Assembly (NCBI GenBank): GCA_009792885.1
Contig: WMCF01000055.1
Location: forward strand, 5,171,443-5,235,442
Source: Eremophila alpestris peregrina
Lineage: Eukaryota > Chordata > Aves > Passeriformes > Alaudidae
DNA length: 64,000 nt
Direction of reading: 5' to 3'
Part shown: piece by piece, positions 23,170-34,987 of the stretch
How the letters are laid out: each line of letters starts with the position of its first letter
How positions within the stretch are numbered: position 1 is the stretch's first letter
The notes under the pieces: generated by a model
Told to the model about the DNA's origin: nothing
Database searches by the model: none
Seen by the model: only the letters and a program-made list of their open reading frames with translations
Made by a program: the position numbers and the translations under genes

Positions 23170-26100
23170 CTGATGGAGCGGAGCCAGGCAAGACAGATCC
23201 AGGGGGTGGAGGGAGAGGGAGCACTGTGGGCTGAACTGCTCTTTCCTTGTCACCAGGGTCAGCCTGATGCTCAGCAGAGCTGACAGAGCCCATCCTTAGT
23301 GGATGCCACTGCAATATTAACACTCATTTGGAACAGATGTGGCTAAAAGCATAAAACATTGAACAAACAGCTGCCATGGATCCAGTGCCATTGCAGGAGT
23401 ACTTACGGTCCATTGATATTGAGTTCCCAGGCCGGGAGGGCAGCCCTGCTCCCCTCAGCACTGCGGCTTCTGCAGCCCACCTGGCCCTACCCTCCTCCCA
23501 CACACCAGAAGCACTTGCCTCTGGATTTATTCCCACACAGAAACGGTAACTTCTTTCCTTTTTTTAATCTCCAGTCTTTATATGCCCCTCCACATATCAC
23601 ACACGAGACAAGCAGCCAAAGGGGACAGTAAAACCTCAAACGGCCCAGCTCAGCTTAGGAGAGCTCCCCTGTAAATCTACTGCCCGCACAGGCTGATTTC
23701 AGGGAGGACAGAGAGCCCAGGTCTCAGCTCAGGGGCATAGAGCAGATAAACAACATGAAACCTGATCACACAAATACCTGCAGAGAAAAGGAAACACAGC
23801 AAACAAGGCATGAGCCAGGCTGTTCCCTTGGATTTCAGCCGAATGCAAAAATTGGACCCAGCCAGACATCAGCATATCCCTGGAGCCCACAGCTGAGCAC
23901 AGCAGTGATGGAGCTCTTGGTCAGCCCAACAGTAACTCATGACACCAGCCAGGGGAGAGAGCTGGACACATGGCTGGAGCTCACCAGCCATGAGAGGGAC
24001 AGAGGACAACATGGAGCTGGAGCTCACCATCCTGGGATGCATCAGGCTGCTCTGGCTCTTGGGCATCTTCTCACATATCCACCACTTTGGCATCTGAGGG
24101 GTTTCTAAACCATTCCCTTTAAGGCAGCCAATCTTCACCTGTTACTGACCTAAGCTGTCCTATCAAAATAATGTCAGTTAGTAAAAGGAAGTTGAGCCTG
24201 CTGAGGTAAACACTATTAATTTACTATTAATAACCATATAGAACCATTAACCAGAAGTCCTCTTTGAACAGAAAAAGGAGTGTATGGTTCTGCCCTGTTT
24301 ACAAACTAACTCCTGAATAGGGTCAACAGCAATGGGTGCAGAAAGAGCAAGAGATGTGGACATACCTGTACCTTCAGTACTACTGCAGATAGAATGTCTC
24401 ACCAAGAGGGCAGATAACACAAGGACATGGAGAGCCAGGACAGCAGTCACTGTCTCCTCTTCATTCCATACCCTCCACCTTACATGTAGGTCACCAGCAC
24501 ACCAACTGTGCCCTTACTGATGGCATATGTACCCAAGCCATGAAGATCTCCAGCAGCTTACCTGAGTTACATTTGCTGTTTTAACTGTTTTACAGCTAAG
24601 CCAGCTGCCCTATTTCCCCCCAGCACCAGGATCTTCTATTCAGGTTTTCCTGAAAAAAAAAAGCACAGCAGCCCCTGGGACTTGTAGACACAGGATTCAG
24701 CTTCCTGATGCCACACAATCTCTTCCACTGGTGCAGGAACTCACCCTTGGCTATTGCACTCTGTGCTGCTGCCAGCTGACAGGGACTCTCAGCTTCCTCT
24801 TGCTTATCTCAGTTTTTCAAAGGCCCCTTCAGCTAGCTGAATCTCATTTAGTTTTAATTGCCTTTTAATGCCTGCCGTTGTCTAAGCCACAATGGTAACA
24901 AAAAACCCAACCCAAATCAATGAAGGAAGGAAAAATATTTTCCCAATACTCAGGGGAAAATCCTGTGCTCTCAGGTAAGTGAGGCACCCTGAGAGCACTG
25001 TGGCTCAGAGGTTATACTGATACATCAAAGAGCATCTCCTCCCTCAGCACCAGCCATAGGTACTACATGCAGCATAATGAAGCGCCACTGCCATCATTAG
25101 TGACATGACAGACTGCCCTCCATTAATGCACCTGATGGTCAGGCCTGCCCTCTGCTCCTGTCCTTCCACCTCTCAAGTGTGTTCCTGATCCCTGGACTCC
25201 AGGAGGCACAGTCCATAAATTATACTGCCAGCAGCTCCTCCTCAAAGGGAGCAAATCCCATGCTCAACATCCCTTTGGAAGAAATGCTCAGAAATTATTT
25301 TGGGAGACATTTGCAAAATACTTATGTGACTTAGGCAGCCAGTGAGAGGTGTATTTTCAATTGACAAAAAGCTTTTGCACATGTCACTATGGATATATAT
25401 AGCTAATTAACAATGTATTGGACAGCCACAGGAACACATCATTCCTAAACCATCCTGAAGAAAAGGCCAGGAAGTTTGCATCTAATTTATGCTGTATTTC
25501 AACAGGAAACAGAGAGCTGCTCCTCAAGACTCCTGCAGATGCTGCTGGGTTTGTTTCTGGTTTCCAGGACCCCAGTGACATTCCACAAAGGCAGCAGCCC
25601 AAGCCAGCCCCATGCCTCCTGCCCTAAGGCTGTGGGAGTGAAGCCCAGCACTGGCCTGTACTGCGCAGAAACACTGACTCTCTGGAGCACAAGAGTTTGG
25701 TTTAGTGATATGTCCACCCTCTGGCTACAAGTTCTCCACTATAGCCCTCCTTTCTTCTCTTCAAATCCCACAGGGAACTTAGGCCAAGTTTTTCTCTTGA
25801 TTTTGGCTAAACAGGTAGATTCTTCCACACATTCCTTTGCAGTGATAAAACAATGGAAAAGCCACACAAGCACAGCAACACCCCCACAGCCTGCACTCAA
25901 CAACATAGCTTTCACGTTTACTTCTTCCAAGAGTTTATCCTACGCCTCTGAATGAATGAAAGAAAGGCTGCACAGTAAGGCAGGCTATTCTGATGGGATC
26001 TGACAGTGCTGAAGTGCATCCCTTGCTCCTCAAGAGACTCAGATTGCCTGGCCAGCAGGACTTGGAGCTGCAGAGAATTCCCTTGTCACATGCAGCCCAG

Positions 26101-27050
26101 TGCTCCGGGCTGCCACTGTCAGTACAGTGCCAGCGACTGAACCAGAGCAGCAGAGCTCAGTAACTCCTAAACAAATCAGCCCCTCCTCTCCCAGCACTGC
26201 TCCCTGTGATCCCAGCAGCAGCCTCCTGTACTTGCCCTGCCTCAGCAACCCAAGGCCTACTAAAATGCAGACCCAAGGCCACAGATAAAGAGCAGAGATC
26301 CCCAAAAGGGTACAGGGAAATTCTTCAGGAATCTGCCAGCTCCTGCACTCACTGGTGGGCACAGAAGTGGCTGCACTTCCATTGTGAACTGAGGCTACAT
26401 CAGAGAGAATCCCCCAGCAAAAGGTCAGTGACTAATCCACCAAGCTGTGGCACAGTGTATCACTCACTCTGCCTTGGAATGACACATGGAGACAAAGGGG
26501 GAAAAGAGACAGAAAATCTGTCCTGGTAAAAATAACACCTCTGGCTACTGGCTGTGGAAAGTGCATTTTTGAAAGCCTCAAATCATTCACAAATGACTGA
26601 GATAAGCAGGAGAGGCAGCGAAAGCTGAGCCACCACAAGGGTGAAGCAGAGAAGTGAGGGAAAAGCATCACATGTCTATATTCGGTTGCTGGCAGCTTCA
26701 CAGTGATGTCCAACTCCTATAATGGCCAATTTCTTTGATAGGAAATGCTGAACAGGATGGAAAACGTGTGGACAAAGTGCAAAGGCACAAATGGTAGCAA
26801 GTCATCAACCCTGCACATACCCTCAGGACTCTGAGGCTGGATAGCCTGTGTCTGCTGACCAGAACAGAGTAAGCACCCTGCTTTGCCTATCTGCAGACAT
26901 CCATCAGGCATTTTCTGCTCAGGAAGTAGCACTGGAAATTCTAGAGGAGCTCCATGTTCCCACTGCAGAGCACACAGCCCAGCTCACTGCCTTGGGGCAG
27001 CGTGACCAACCTGTGGGCATGCTTGGCTTCTCTGGCCTTCATCAGGATTT
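23170..27050. other. Non-coding sequence with one splice-bounded interval
   Basis: Apart from the 24813-24974 candidate exon, nothing gene-like is supported. The 159-codon frame at 25476-25955 (+) has antisense open frames across it and no domain. A minus-strand donor-like CAG/GTAAGC is near 24561. TAAT-type motifs are scattered around 25090-25130. Confidence 0.45.
24813..24974 (+). other. Candidate non-coding exon bounded by splice-like sites
   Basis: The upstream side reads CTTCCTCTTGCTTATCTCAG (24793-24812), a pyrimidine tract ending in AG. The downstream side is an exact consensus donor CAG|GTAAGT at 24972-24980. The 162-nt interval has stop codons in its frames, so if real it would be non-coding or a UTR. 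Splice-like motifs alone often occur by chance. Confidence 0.2.
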
Positions 27051-27055
27051 AATTT

Positions 27056-27076
27056 GATTCTATTCTATTCTATCCT
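27056..27076. repeat. (ATTCT)n short tandem repeat
   Basis: About four copies of a TATTC/ATTCT unit end in TATCC. Bird CR1 LINEs end in an ATTCTATG-type octamer repeat. The 5-base period here differs and no CR1 body was recognised upstream, so a plain microsatellite is preferred. Confidence 0.7.
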
Positions 27077-27089
27077 AGAAACAAGCCCT

Positions 27090-30000
27090 GCATGCTTTGA
27101 ACACGCTTCAGACCAAACACAAATATCCAAGCCAGAGCAATTTGCCTCCCTCTGCTGTAACCAGGCTCCCTGGCAAAACTGCTGTGGCACCCTGGGCTTC
27201 ACCTGCCCTATGAATTCAAAGGCTGCAGTAACAACCAGCAGCATATTCCACACACAGGGCAAGCAAATGAGGGAATATTTTAACTAGTACTCCTCCTCTG
27301 CCTCACAATTGGATGTGTCAGTTGTTAAATTGTGTGCATTTTCCAGCTTCTTTCTGAAAGGCCATCACACAGTCCCCATTTCCACTGCAAATTGCTTCAT
27401 AAATGGGAAGTTAAAGGATAACATTACATTTCCCACTGCAATTAGGCAGAGCTCCTGACAGACAGGGATAATGTGTTCCACATACAGGTTGTTACTTACT
27501 AGAAAGGAAGCTGGGAAGGTGCTTTCACAAGCCATTGCATTCCAATAAACCTGGGGCCAAGTGCTGGAGGCCCTGGTGTGTCCCTGTTTCTCCCACAGAC
27601 CCAGGGAGGGACTCCTCTGAAGGGACTGGCCTCACTGCAACTCTGCACAGCAGCAAATCCCCATCCAAGCCCTGGCCAAAGCCTCATACCCTTGCTCACA
27701 ATTCACCAGGAGGAGGGAAAGTATCCAAGTTGTACCAGTATCCAGTACCACACACTGACAGGTAAGTTTCTAGGTGAGCTAACCCTGATTAGATCTGACT
27801 GAGGTCCAACTTCATTTCTCAACCAGGCTGTGATTTTTATTTACCTGGATGCTCTGCTGCTGCTGTCAGGTGGAATAACTCTGCATTGGGCTTCACTATG
27901 TCACCAACAAAGGAGTAATTGAAGGTGAGGTTTGCTGGGACCTGAGGTAGCAGCTATGATGCACAGCTCCATTCCCTGGCCTTTACCTCTATACATCCTA
28001 GAACAGCCCTTAGTCTCAGTCTCTATGCACAGACACAGGGGTGAAGGACATTTCAGATTTAACAGCACCCCACCAGCAGACTCCTTTTGAGGGTCAACAG
28101 GAATTACTGACCAAAATGTGGCTCAACCCTGTGTGCCAGGTGCTCATGCAGCTCAATCTCCTGTCACAAGTGAGGATGATCTCAGACTCATCCAGCATGG
28201 GAGGCTCCCTCCAAAGCTGGGGTAACAGCCATCCTTTCTTCTTTTGGGATGGTAAATCTCCCCAGCCACAGAGTGTTCCAGCAGTGTTTATAGCTGGCAC
28301 AGCTCCAGCATTAAGGACATTAAGGACATTACTCGACCCATCAGGCACTGCTACAGTAAGAAAGTGGGCAAAACAGCAAGTCAGAGGAGCACAGGAAACA
28401 TGTTTTCCACACTATCTGTCTGTTTTGCTGGAGATAGGATTACAAATTATGTAAGTCCTCTACAGGACAAAAAGCAACCAAAATTACTTTTGTGGAGAAG
28501 AGAGGTAGATGAGGAACTGAAAAGTTAAGACCTAAAATTTAGGGACCCTTCTTTTCCTTCCAGCCATTTTCATGGATCAGATCCCTTTTCAGCCCTACCA
28601 GCCTGCATTTAGTTTGTGAAATAAAAGGAAATTTTATTTACAAGTTATGGTGCTAATTTAGTTATTATTAGTTACTGCTACTGTTCAGAATAAGCAAAGT
28701 GTGTTAAGAAGAGTTGAAGTGTTGTCTGAGCACAGGTGAAGTCAAAGCAACAAACAAAAGATTTGGCACTTGCCAAAATAATCTGTGCAGGTTGCAGGGA
28801 TGAATTAAATAATCCTCAGCATGAAGGAAGCAGAATTGAGGATACAGAGGTTCGGCTTTCTTTTATTTTTTAAGGCACCCATTAAAAATCCAAAGCTACC
28901 ATGCCCTATGGAAAGACCATCTGGCTGTCTGTGGGCATGTGACAAGTCTGCCCTGTGCAGAAAGGTTTACAACCCTCTGGAAAAGGGGCCTTTTCTGGTG
29001 AGCCAGGCACGAGGAGCAGGAGCAATGCCAGGTGGGCACATGTGATGTGGGACACATAATCAGTTGGGTGCTCTAGTGTGTGACTCCTCATAAAATCCAG
29101 TGCTGGAACAGCTCACACTGCTCCCATCTCCACCCATCTCCTCTGCATCTCATTGGCATTTGAAAACATTAATTGACTCATTATTTAAATTCCTGTTCAA
29201 GGGAGGAAGCTGATTAAGGCAGGCAGATGCAGGATCTCCAGACAGCATTGTTGTCCCAGCAGTTTACCCGAGTTATTACAATGCTTAGGAGGTAATAGGC
29301 AGGAGAACAGGGAATGAGGCCTGGGAAGGGGGGTCCTTGCAGGATGGGCTTTAACCCACAGTGACACAGCCCTGGCTGTGCCCAGGCTCCAGCAGAACGG
29401 CTCAGACCATCTCAAACCCAACCCAGCAGCAGGGGTTGGTCCAAGACAACCCTGCTGTGTGCACAACAGCTTTGCACAGCCAGGGAGAGGAAGAGGAGCC
29501 CTCCCTTGCCTGGCTCTGGTGCAGTGTTCTTGCCTGCACTGAGAGCTCCACTGCTAGTCCCTTCATTTTCAGATGCACAAACACCAACCTGAAGCAGGAA
29601 AATATCCCTCATGGAAGTCTATTAGGAATGACAAAGCAGACAATAATGGCTCCTTTGCTGCTGTTATATATTCTGTCACATAAATACACAATTAAGGACT
29701 TGTTGAAAGGCAGATTTCATAAATATACGTTTAAGGTCCTTCTAAAAATGCAGATTATTGACCCACTGGAACTGAACAACTCCTCTGGAGCTGTTCAGAA
29801 ACACACATGAACACTTGGAAGCACTCCCATTACCAACCCCGAAATCCTTCAGCTTCTCCCACAGAGATGCTTACAATGCCTGTTACTGTATCTGTGGGGA
29901 GAGCAGATACTTCTGGAGTCTGCTTGCTTAGGAAACTGCTCTTCTATAACTTACAATGAGAACGGGCCAATTCTGTCAAAAGGTGTCATAAAAAGACAAA

Positions 30001-30600
30001 CTAACAATTGTTCTCAAATCCAGACTGCATGTGGAGCCATTTCAGAACTTGATGGGTGCACTGAATTTCCATGGAAACTCAACCACCCAAAATGTATATA
30101 CACTTGTAAAGCAAGAAGTAGTCAGAACCTGCCAAGGTAGATTTTGCCCAGCAGAAGGGAATTAAGCACTGAAAATTACTCGTTTTTCCCCTCCAGCATG
30201 GTCCAGACACTACACTAACCCAAAGGGTAATCTCAATCCACACCAGCAGCTCATTTTCTCTCCCTGAGAAAATCCTGCCTCTAAATGTTCCCCAGCAATG
30301 TGAGGATGCCAACTGGATGTGTGCTGGTACAAGTGTAGAAAACAATGCCAACAAACACTCCTCCAGAGAATCACAGCCCAGGGAACTCTTCTCAAAGAAT
30401 CCCTTTTCCACTGTACTTAGAAGAATGCTTGGATCCTGAAGAGAGCTGGGAGAGACATAGAACAGGTTTTCAGAGGAAACAAAAGCCAAAATTCCAGCTG
30501 AAGAGCTAGATCAGATTTCACTGCTGTCCTGGCAGAGAGCAGCTCTCCTGGAAACAGATATATAGGACAGTTTAAAAAGTGTGATATGTGTGCCCTGGAA
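27090..30600. other. Non-coding unique sequence
   Basis: Outside the 27.6 kb candidate exon no gene is supported. A 9-base tandem duplication ATTAAGGAC (2.3 copies) lies at 28310-28330. A short AT-rich patch at 29160-29220 carries AACATTAATTGACTCATTATTTAAA, which includes homeodomain cores and a TGACTCA AP-1 motif variant (TTGACTCATT). Confidence 0.45.
27599..27761 (+). other. Best candidate exon: strong acceptor and perfect donor
   Basis: The acceptor side GTGTCCCTGTTTCTCCCACAG (ending 27598) is a very good pyrimidine tract plus AG. The donor CAG|GTAAGT (27759-27767) matches the vertebrate consensus at all nine positions. The 163-nt interval is a typical internal exon length. Two frames are open through it, but the translation has no recognisable domain and length 163 is not a multiple of three. 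A lncRNA or UTR exon is the more likely reading if it is transcribed at all. Confidence 0.28.
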
Positions 30601-30647
30601 AAGAGGACAGCCAGCCAGCCTGATGTGGTAAGAAACAAGAAACTTAC

Positions 30648-30901
30648 CTGATTCTGCACAGTCTTTCGGAGGTGCTCAGTTTATAGTACCTGTCACTGTT
30701 TGCAGCTTGAGATCTACACCACACTCCACCCTGCTCCACCACTGGATCTTCACATCTGCTTTCCACATATCCTCTCCCTCAGTGATTGACCCATGGCTGG
30801 CCCCTGAATGGCAGGATGTGACCTGCTGAGAGCCCCAGAATGGTGGGAACCAAACCACAGACTGCTGGGCCCCAAAATGGCAGTGACTGACCCACAGCCT
30901 G
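30648..30901 (-). other. Candidate minus-strand exon overlapping a minisatellite
   Basis: On the minus strand the interval is preceded by TTTTGTGTCTCTCAG (plus 30902-30916), a good acceptor. It ends at a perfect donor CAG|GTAAGT (plus 30642-30650). The length is 254 nt. One minus frame stays open for 78 codons (30912 down to 30676) but stops inside the interval and shows no domain. The acceptor falls within the degenerate repeat array. Confidence 0.2.
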
Positions 30902-30918
30902 CTGAGAGACACAAAATT
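30797..30918. repeat. Degenerate ~38-bp minisatellite, about 3 copies
   Basis: Units start CTGCTG(A/G)G at 30823, 30862 and 30899, with a shortened related unit at 30797 (CTGGCCCCTGAATGGCAG). Each full unit carries a CCCCA(G/A)AATGG core and an ACC/CCCACAG tail. Unit lengths are 39 and 37 bases. The array is diverged and probably old. Confidence 0.7.
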
Positions 30919-31029
30919 GATGTATCTCTCTGTGTGTACAGGAGGCAGACACAGAGGGAGAATAAAGTCAAGTTTCGGTTTGCAGGGTTTCAGTAAATTT
31001 CATCAGATATCCAAACACTTCTTCCCGTA

Positions 31030-32560
31030 AAAGCTGATACCTGTGTATTGAATAAACACAGCAACCAGCAATTCCTGTGACTAAGAGACAACAGCACTTG
31101 GTGTGCCTACTTGGCATCAGCTTTTGGAAAGGTTGTTTTGCAGGACTCCTCCAGCACTGCCCAGCTTTGCCAGGTTTGTTATGCTGACACTGAGACAGGA
31201 GTTATGGGAATGGGAACAGCTCTGGGAGAGCAAGAGCAGCAGGAGTTAAGCACAAGTAGTGCTTTAGGGAGAATAAAAGCTGCTGTAAGAGGAAAGCTGG
31301 CTGCCTGACAAACACGTTCCAGTAAATATCATTATCTTTAAGGTCTGTTGCTTTACCAGTCAGCAGTAGCTGATAACAACAGACACCACAAGAGTGACTG
31401 GCTGAGGATAGAATAATTCCCTGTAAAAACCCTGATTTACTTGCTCTCTCACAATGACCAACTGAATGCCCAACCCATGTGTCTGTGCCATGGGAATGGG
31501 AAGACAGACACTCCCTGCCCAGCTGTCCCTCTGCGGAGACACAGGGGGCTGATGCCGGCCCCCCACCCCTGGTTTTACCCCCCATTTGGAGCTCAGTGCA
31601 GAGGACCAGGAGCTGGCAGCTCCCTGTTCTGCCTGGGGCTGGTGCTGATAAGCTGGGCAAAGGCTTCCCAGGCTCTGGTGCCAAGCAAACCGGTCCCTCC
31701 TGGCAGTGCCAGACCGGAGCCCTGGAGGCAGGAACAGAGAGCATGGCATGGTGGCACTTGCCAGCTCACAGGCAGAACTAAGAAAAAAATCAACTGTTTG
31801 CTTCAATCCATGACAAAAAATAGATTGTGCCATTCAAAACGTGACAGAACTAAGAAAATGCAGAGGAAAATGATCCTATAATTTTCTAATTTTTGTCCAG
31901 TTATATCCCTAGTCAATTCTTCTTAAAAAGGAGACTTTACGGAAAGACAAAAAAAGAAAACCCATCAACCCCAACCTTCTCCAGCTACCTTTTTCAGAAT
32001 TGTTTAGACTCAAAGGAAAAGCAAGTCTGTTGTTAAGGACACAAAGCAAGGTAAATCCAGGTAAGTGAGTGCTATGATAAAGTCTGCACAGTCTCAGGGG
32101 AGTATCTTCCTTTTAATTTGCCAAGACTGTGTCAAGGGAGCTCAAGGAGCAGCCAAGGAGGCCTGCTTAGGCCAGGGAAGTACACGTGGCCTTAGGTATT
32201 GCTGCCCTTATGCAGAGTGTACCCTGAACTACAGTGGTTCTGTTTGTGGGGAACAACTAGCTGAGAGCAATATCTGGACCCTCTGCTTCTGTGGGGAAAG
32301 ACATTTCCTTCAAGTGCTCCTTTACTGATAAAGGCAGACATTGGCCCTTAATTACAGCATTGGACTGCCAGTGTCCAGAGCCTAGGACTCCTTCTTTCTT
32401 CTCCACAGAGCTAGTGATATTAGTGTAGGTTTTCCTTCTGTTTTCAATTCTTTGTCCATGACAGATTTCACAGTAGGGAACAGTTCTGTGGCATATGGCC
32501 ACTAAATTACTGAAACTTCAGAAACTTCTGTCCATGAGTTAATTTTAAAACTGAAGAAAC
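31030..32560. other. Non-coding sequence with overlapping antisense open frames
   Basis: A 180-codon minus frame (31202-31744), a 157-codon minus frame and a 146-codon plus frame (31441-31881) all cover the same G/C-rich 31.5-31.75 kb. At most one could be coding, and none has a recognisable domain or a good translational start. I treat all as spurious. Confidence 0.5.
31998..32060 (+). other. Candidate 63-nt exon bounded by splice-like sites
   Basis: The acceptor side CTTCTCCAGCTACCTTTTTCAG ends at 31997 and the donor CAG|GTAAGT at 32058-32066 is a perfect match. The length is a multiple of three and one of the three frames is open, which happens often by chance at this size. No protein similarity was recognised. 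Confidence 0.18.
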
Positions 32561-32564
32561 AGTA

Positions 32565-32577
32565 TTTTTTTTTTTTT
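32565..32577. repeat. T13 homopolymer
   Basis: This is thirteen consecutive T followed by AAA. No retroelement body was recognised next to it. Confidence 0.95.
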
Positions 32578-32982
32578 AAACACTACACTAGACCACATAA
32601 AACCCTTCCCTCTTTCCCTAGCCTTGGACACACACTCTCCTGGGTTGCAGAGCCAGCCCTGCCATGGCTGTCCCCGTACAAGGGTGTGAAACATATATAA
32701 TTGGCAAAAACTTCTGTAGATGCATCACGAAAAGGGAGGAACTGGAAAAAAAGAGAAAGACATCAAAATAGGAAACTCACAGAATGACTGGAAAATCAGA
32801 CAAACTAAAGCCACACATGTTTTGGACATCTCCAGTTCTCCCTTTGCCCTGTGCCAGGATAGATTCTCCTCATCTCAGCCTGAACACGTTCCTTCTGGAG
32901 TGCACGAGACAGCTCTGCGGAAGCATGTGGTACAAGTAAACTGTGTCTTCAGGCTCTAGCCAAAATACTGTGAAAGATAAGA

Positions 32983-33228
32983 TGTCTTGGGTTTGGGTTT
33001 TTTAACTTGACAAAGGAAAAATTGGGCAAACCTAATGATTCCAATGAAGGAGTTTGGGTAGAATTTCTTGTGAGGATACACCACCAGCAAGACAAAGCTT
33101 ACAGGTGCAGGGGTGGTGAAAGCAGGCAAACACAGCAGCCCTACCCAGGCTGGGCACATGGGGCTTAAACCAGGCAGGGCCAAGAGCCCTTCCCTCCCAG
33201 CCTAGCTCAGCAAACCATGATGGCAACA
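32983..33228. mobile_element. Possible truncated LTR fragment
   Basis: The interval starts TGTCTTGGGTTTGGGTTTTTT and ends GGCAACA. TAAGA before it and TAAGC after it match at four of five bases. The start resembles the reverse complement of the 11923 end (TGTTGGGGG...TTTGGGTTTTTTT). At 246 bp it is short, and the rest shows no U3/R/U5 signals, so chance is quite possible. Confidence 0.2.
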
Positions 33229-33419
33229 TAAGCACTGCGAGCCCTGACGAAACCACCCTAAAGCCCCTGCAGAACCTCCTTGCAACCCTGGGAGCCCTTC
33301 TGCAAACCAGGAGGCTAGTGCTTCTCCCAACACCCTGATTTGATCTGGCATGGCCAAGGTTTCTCAGTGAGAAAATGTACAGCTTCCTAATGCTGTTGAC
33401 AGAAAGCCACACTCAGACC

Positions 33420-33770
33420 TTTTCAGAGGCTCTCAGGAGTTATTATCACAGATTAACCATGGCGGGAGCAAAAAGGTTTAAAGTCTTGTTTATAGTTAGC
33501 CTGTGGCTCTAAATTAGCAACTTCTCTCTAAAATGATCAATTGAGTCACAGGCGTTAATGAGTCAGGCTTAGCCAGGAGGGGTGAGGAAAAAGGGAGAAA
33601 GATCTGGACGACTTTGCAAAAAGGCAGCATGAAAATCTCAGTAATTTCTGAAGTCAAACTGTATTTTAATCAATGCCTCCCAAATCAGATGAAGAAGCTA
33701 CATTGTGACTTTCCCAGCTGTAAAAAATGGAAGTCTGGTTTCACATTTGCATGATTTTGAAGGTCAAATG
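33420..33770. promoter_or_regulatory. AT-rich candidate regulatory island
   Basis: Motifs include CAGATTAACCATGG (33450), AAATGATCAATTGAG (33530), GCGTTAATGAGTCA (33553) and the octamer ATTTGCAT (33745-33752). It is non-repetitive with no supported open frame. Enhancer function is inferred from motif density only. Confidence 0.25.
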
Positions 33771-34586
33771 CCTGCTATCCAAGTCTTACTGATCCATATG
33801 GACTAGAAATGCCACAATATGCAATCATCATGAAGGCAGATTGTCTCCTGTAAATCTGTCCTTTTTGTAACACATTCAGAATGTACCGTATTGGATGGAT
33901 TATAAATCCATTCAGGAAATGCAGACACTGCTCTACGGAGCGGCGTCCGTTTGTGGGAGGGATATGCGGGATGTGGTGTGTGCGTGGCTCTGGGAGTGGC
34001 AGGGACAGATGGCCCAGGCCTGCCCTCCCCTGAGTCAGCGGGAGCACTGCCATTCCCTACACACGATAGAAACCTGCATTTGGGCAGAAAGGGGTCTTTA
34101 TTAGCACAAGGCTGAGTCAGTCCTCATCTAAGAATGAAAAACATTGGAAAAACAGGCAAGCAGGGCTGTGGGAGCCGTCCCCGGAAGAGAGCAGGCTGCT
34201 ATTTGTCTCCCAGCTCCTTGCTGAATGGTCTGGGCAGCGCGTGGGGCTGGGGAGCAGACTGCTACAATACTCTGCTCCTCCATTCGTTGGGCAGGGGAAA
34301 GCACAGGAATGCTGCTTCACATGAAACCAACAGCCATTACTCCCAAGTTAGGGACTTTGGAATGACATGTGTTTTCCTCGGAGGGAAGGTCTGGGGTGGT
34401 CGTGGTCTCTCCTGCAGCCTCAGAGCACATGGCGCTTCCCTTTCTCCACTTTAACAGATCCCTTTACACGTTGCCGTTTTTTCTTCCAGCACATGCAATT
34501 GAAAAGAGACATATGGAGACCAGCACGCAAATCCTGCAAACATTTCAGCTTTGCTTCAAAACTAATGCTAATCAATTTTTTTAACT

Positions 34587-34611
34587 CCCCCCCCCCCCCC
34601 CCCCCCCCCCC
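34587..34611. repeat. C25 homopolymer
   Basis: Twenty-five consecutive C lie between TTAACT and AAACTT. The G strand could form a G-quadruplex and the C strand an i-motif. Homopolymer length is often unreliable in assemblies. Confidence 0.95.
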
Positions 34612-34987
34612 AAACTTCTGCTACCTCTGGAGCAAGTTCCCAAGAATCTGAGGGGTTTAAGCCAACACAGGAATTCTCAGCAAGTGGCAGGATGCCTGCC
34701 CACCAAACATTCTTCCTGTTGTCTTATTTATTCACATGCAGACACAGGGTCACCCACAGCATTCCCACAAGAGCCTAGGAACTGCTGGCATGGAGAGCTG
34801 GGTTCAGCACACCTGGGAAACCACATCCTGACAGCAATCCACCTGGAGCTGCATCATACACCAGTTCCCCTCTTTTTTTCCAGTCAAGGAAAAGCCCCAT
34901 AGTACAAGATGTGAAAATCCTGCTGCAAGCCTGTGCTGAGCATTACCTGGGAAGGAAGCAGGCACGAGTTGAACAGACCTTTACAAC

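Noticed and set aside
27056..27076. CR1 LINE tail
   Set aside because: The period is 5 rather than the 8 typical of CR1 ends and no CR1 body lies upstream.
31202..31881. 180-, 157- and 146-codon frames over the same segment
   Set aside because: They are mutually overlapping on both strands in GC-rich DNA, with no domain or conserved motif.
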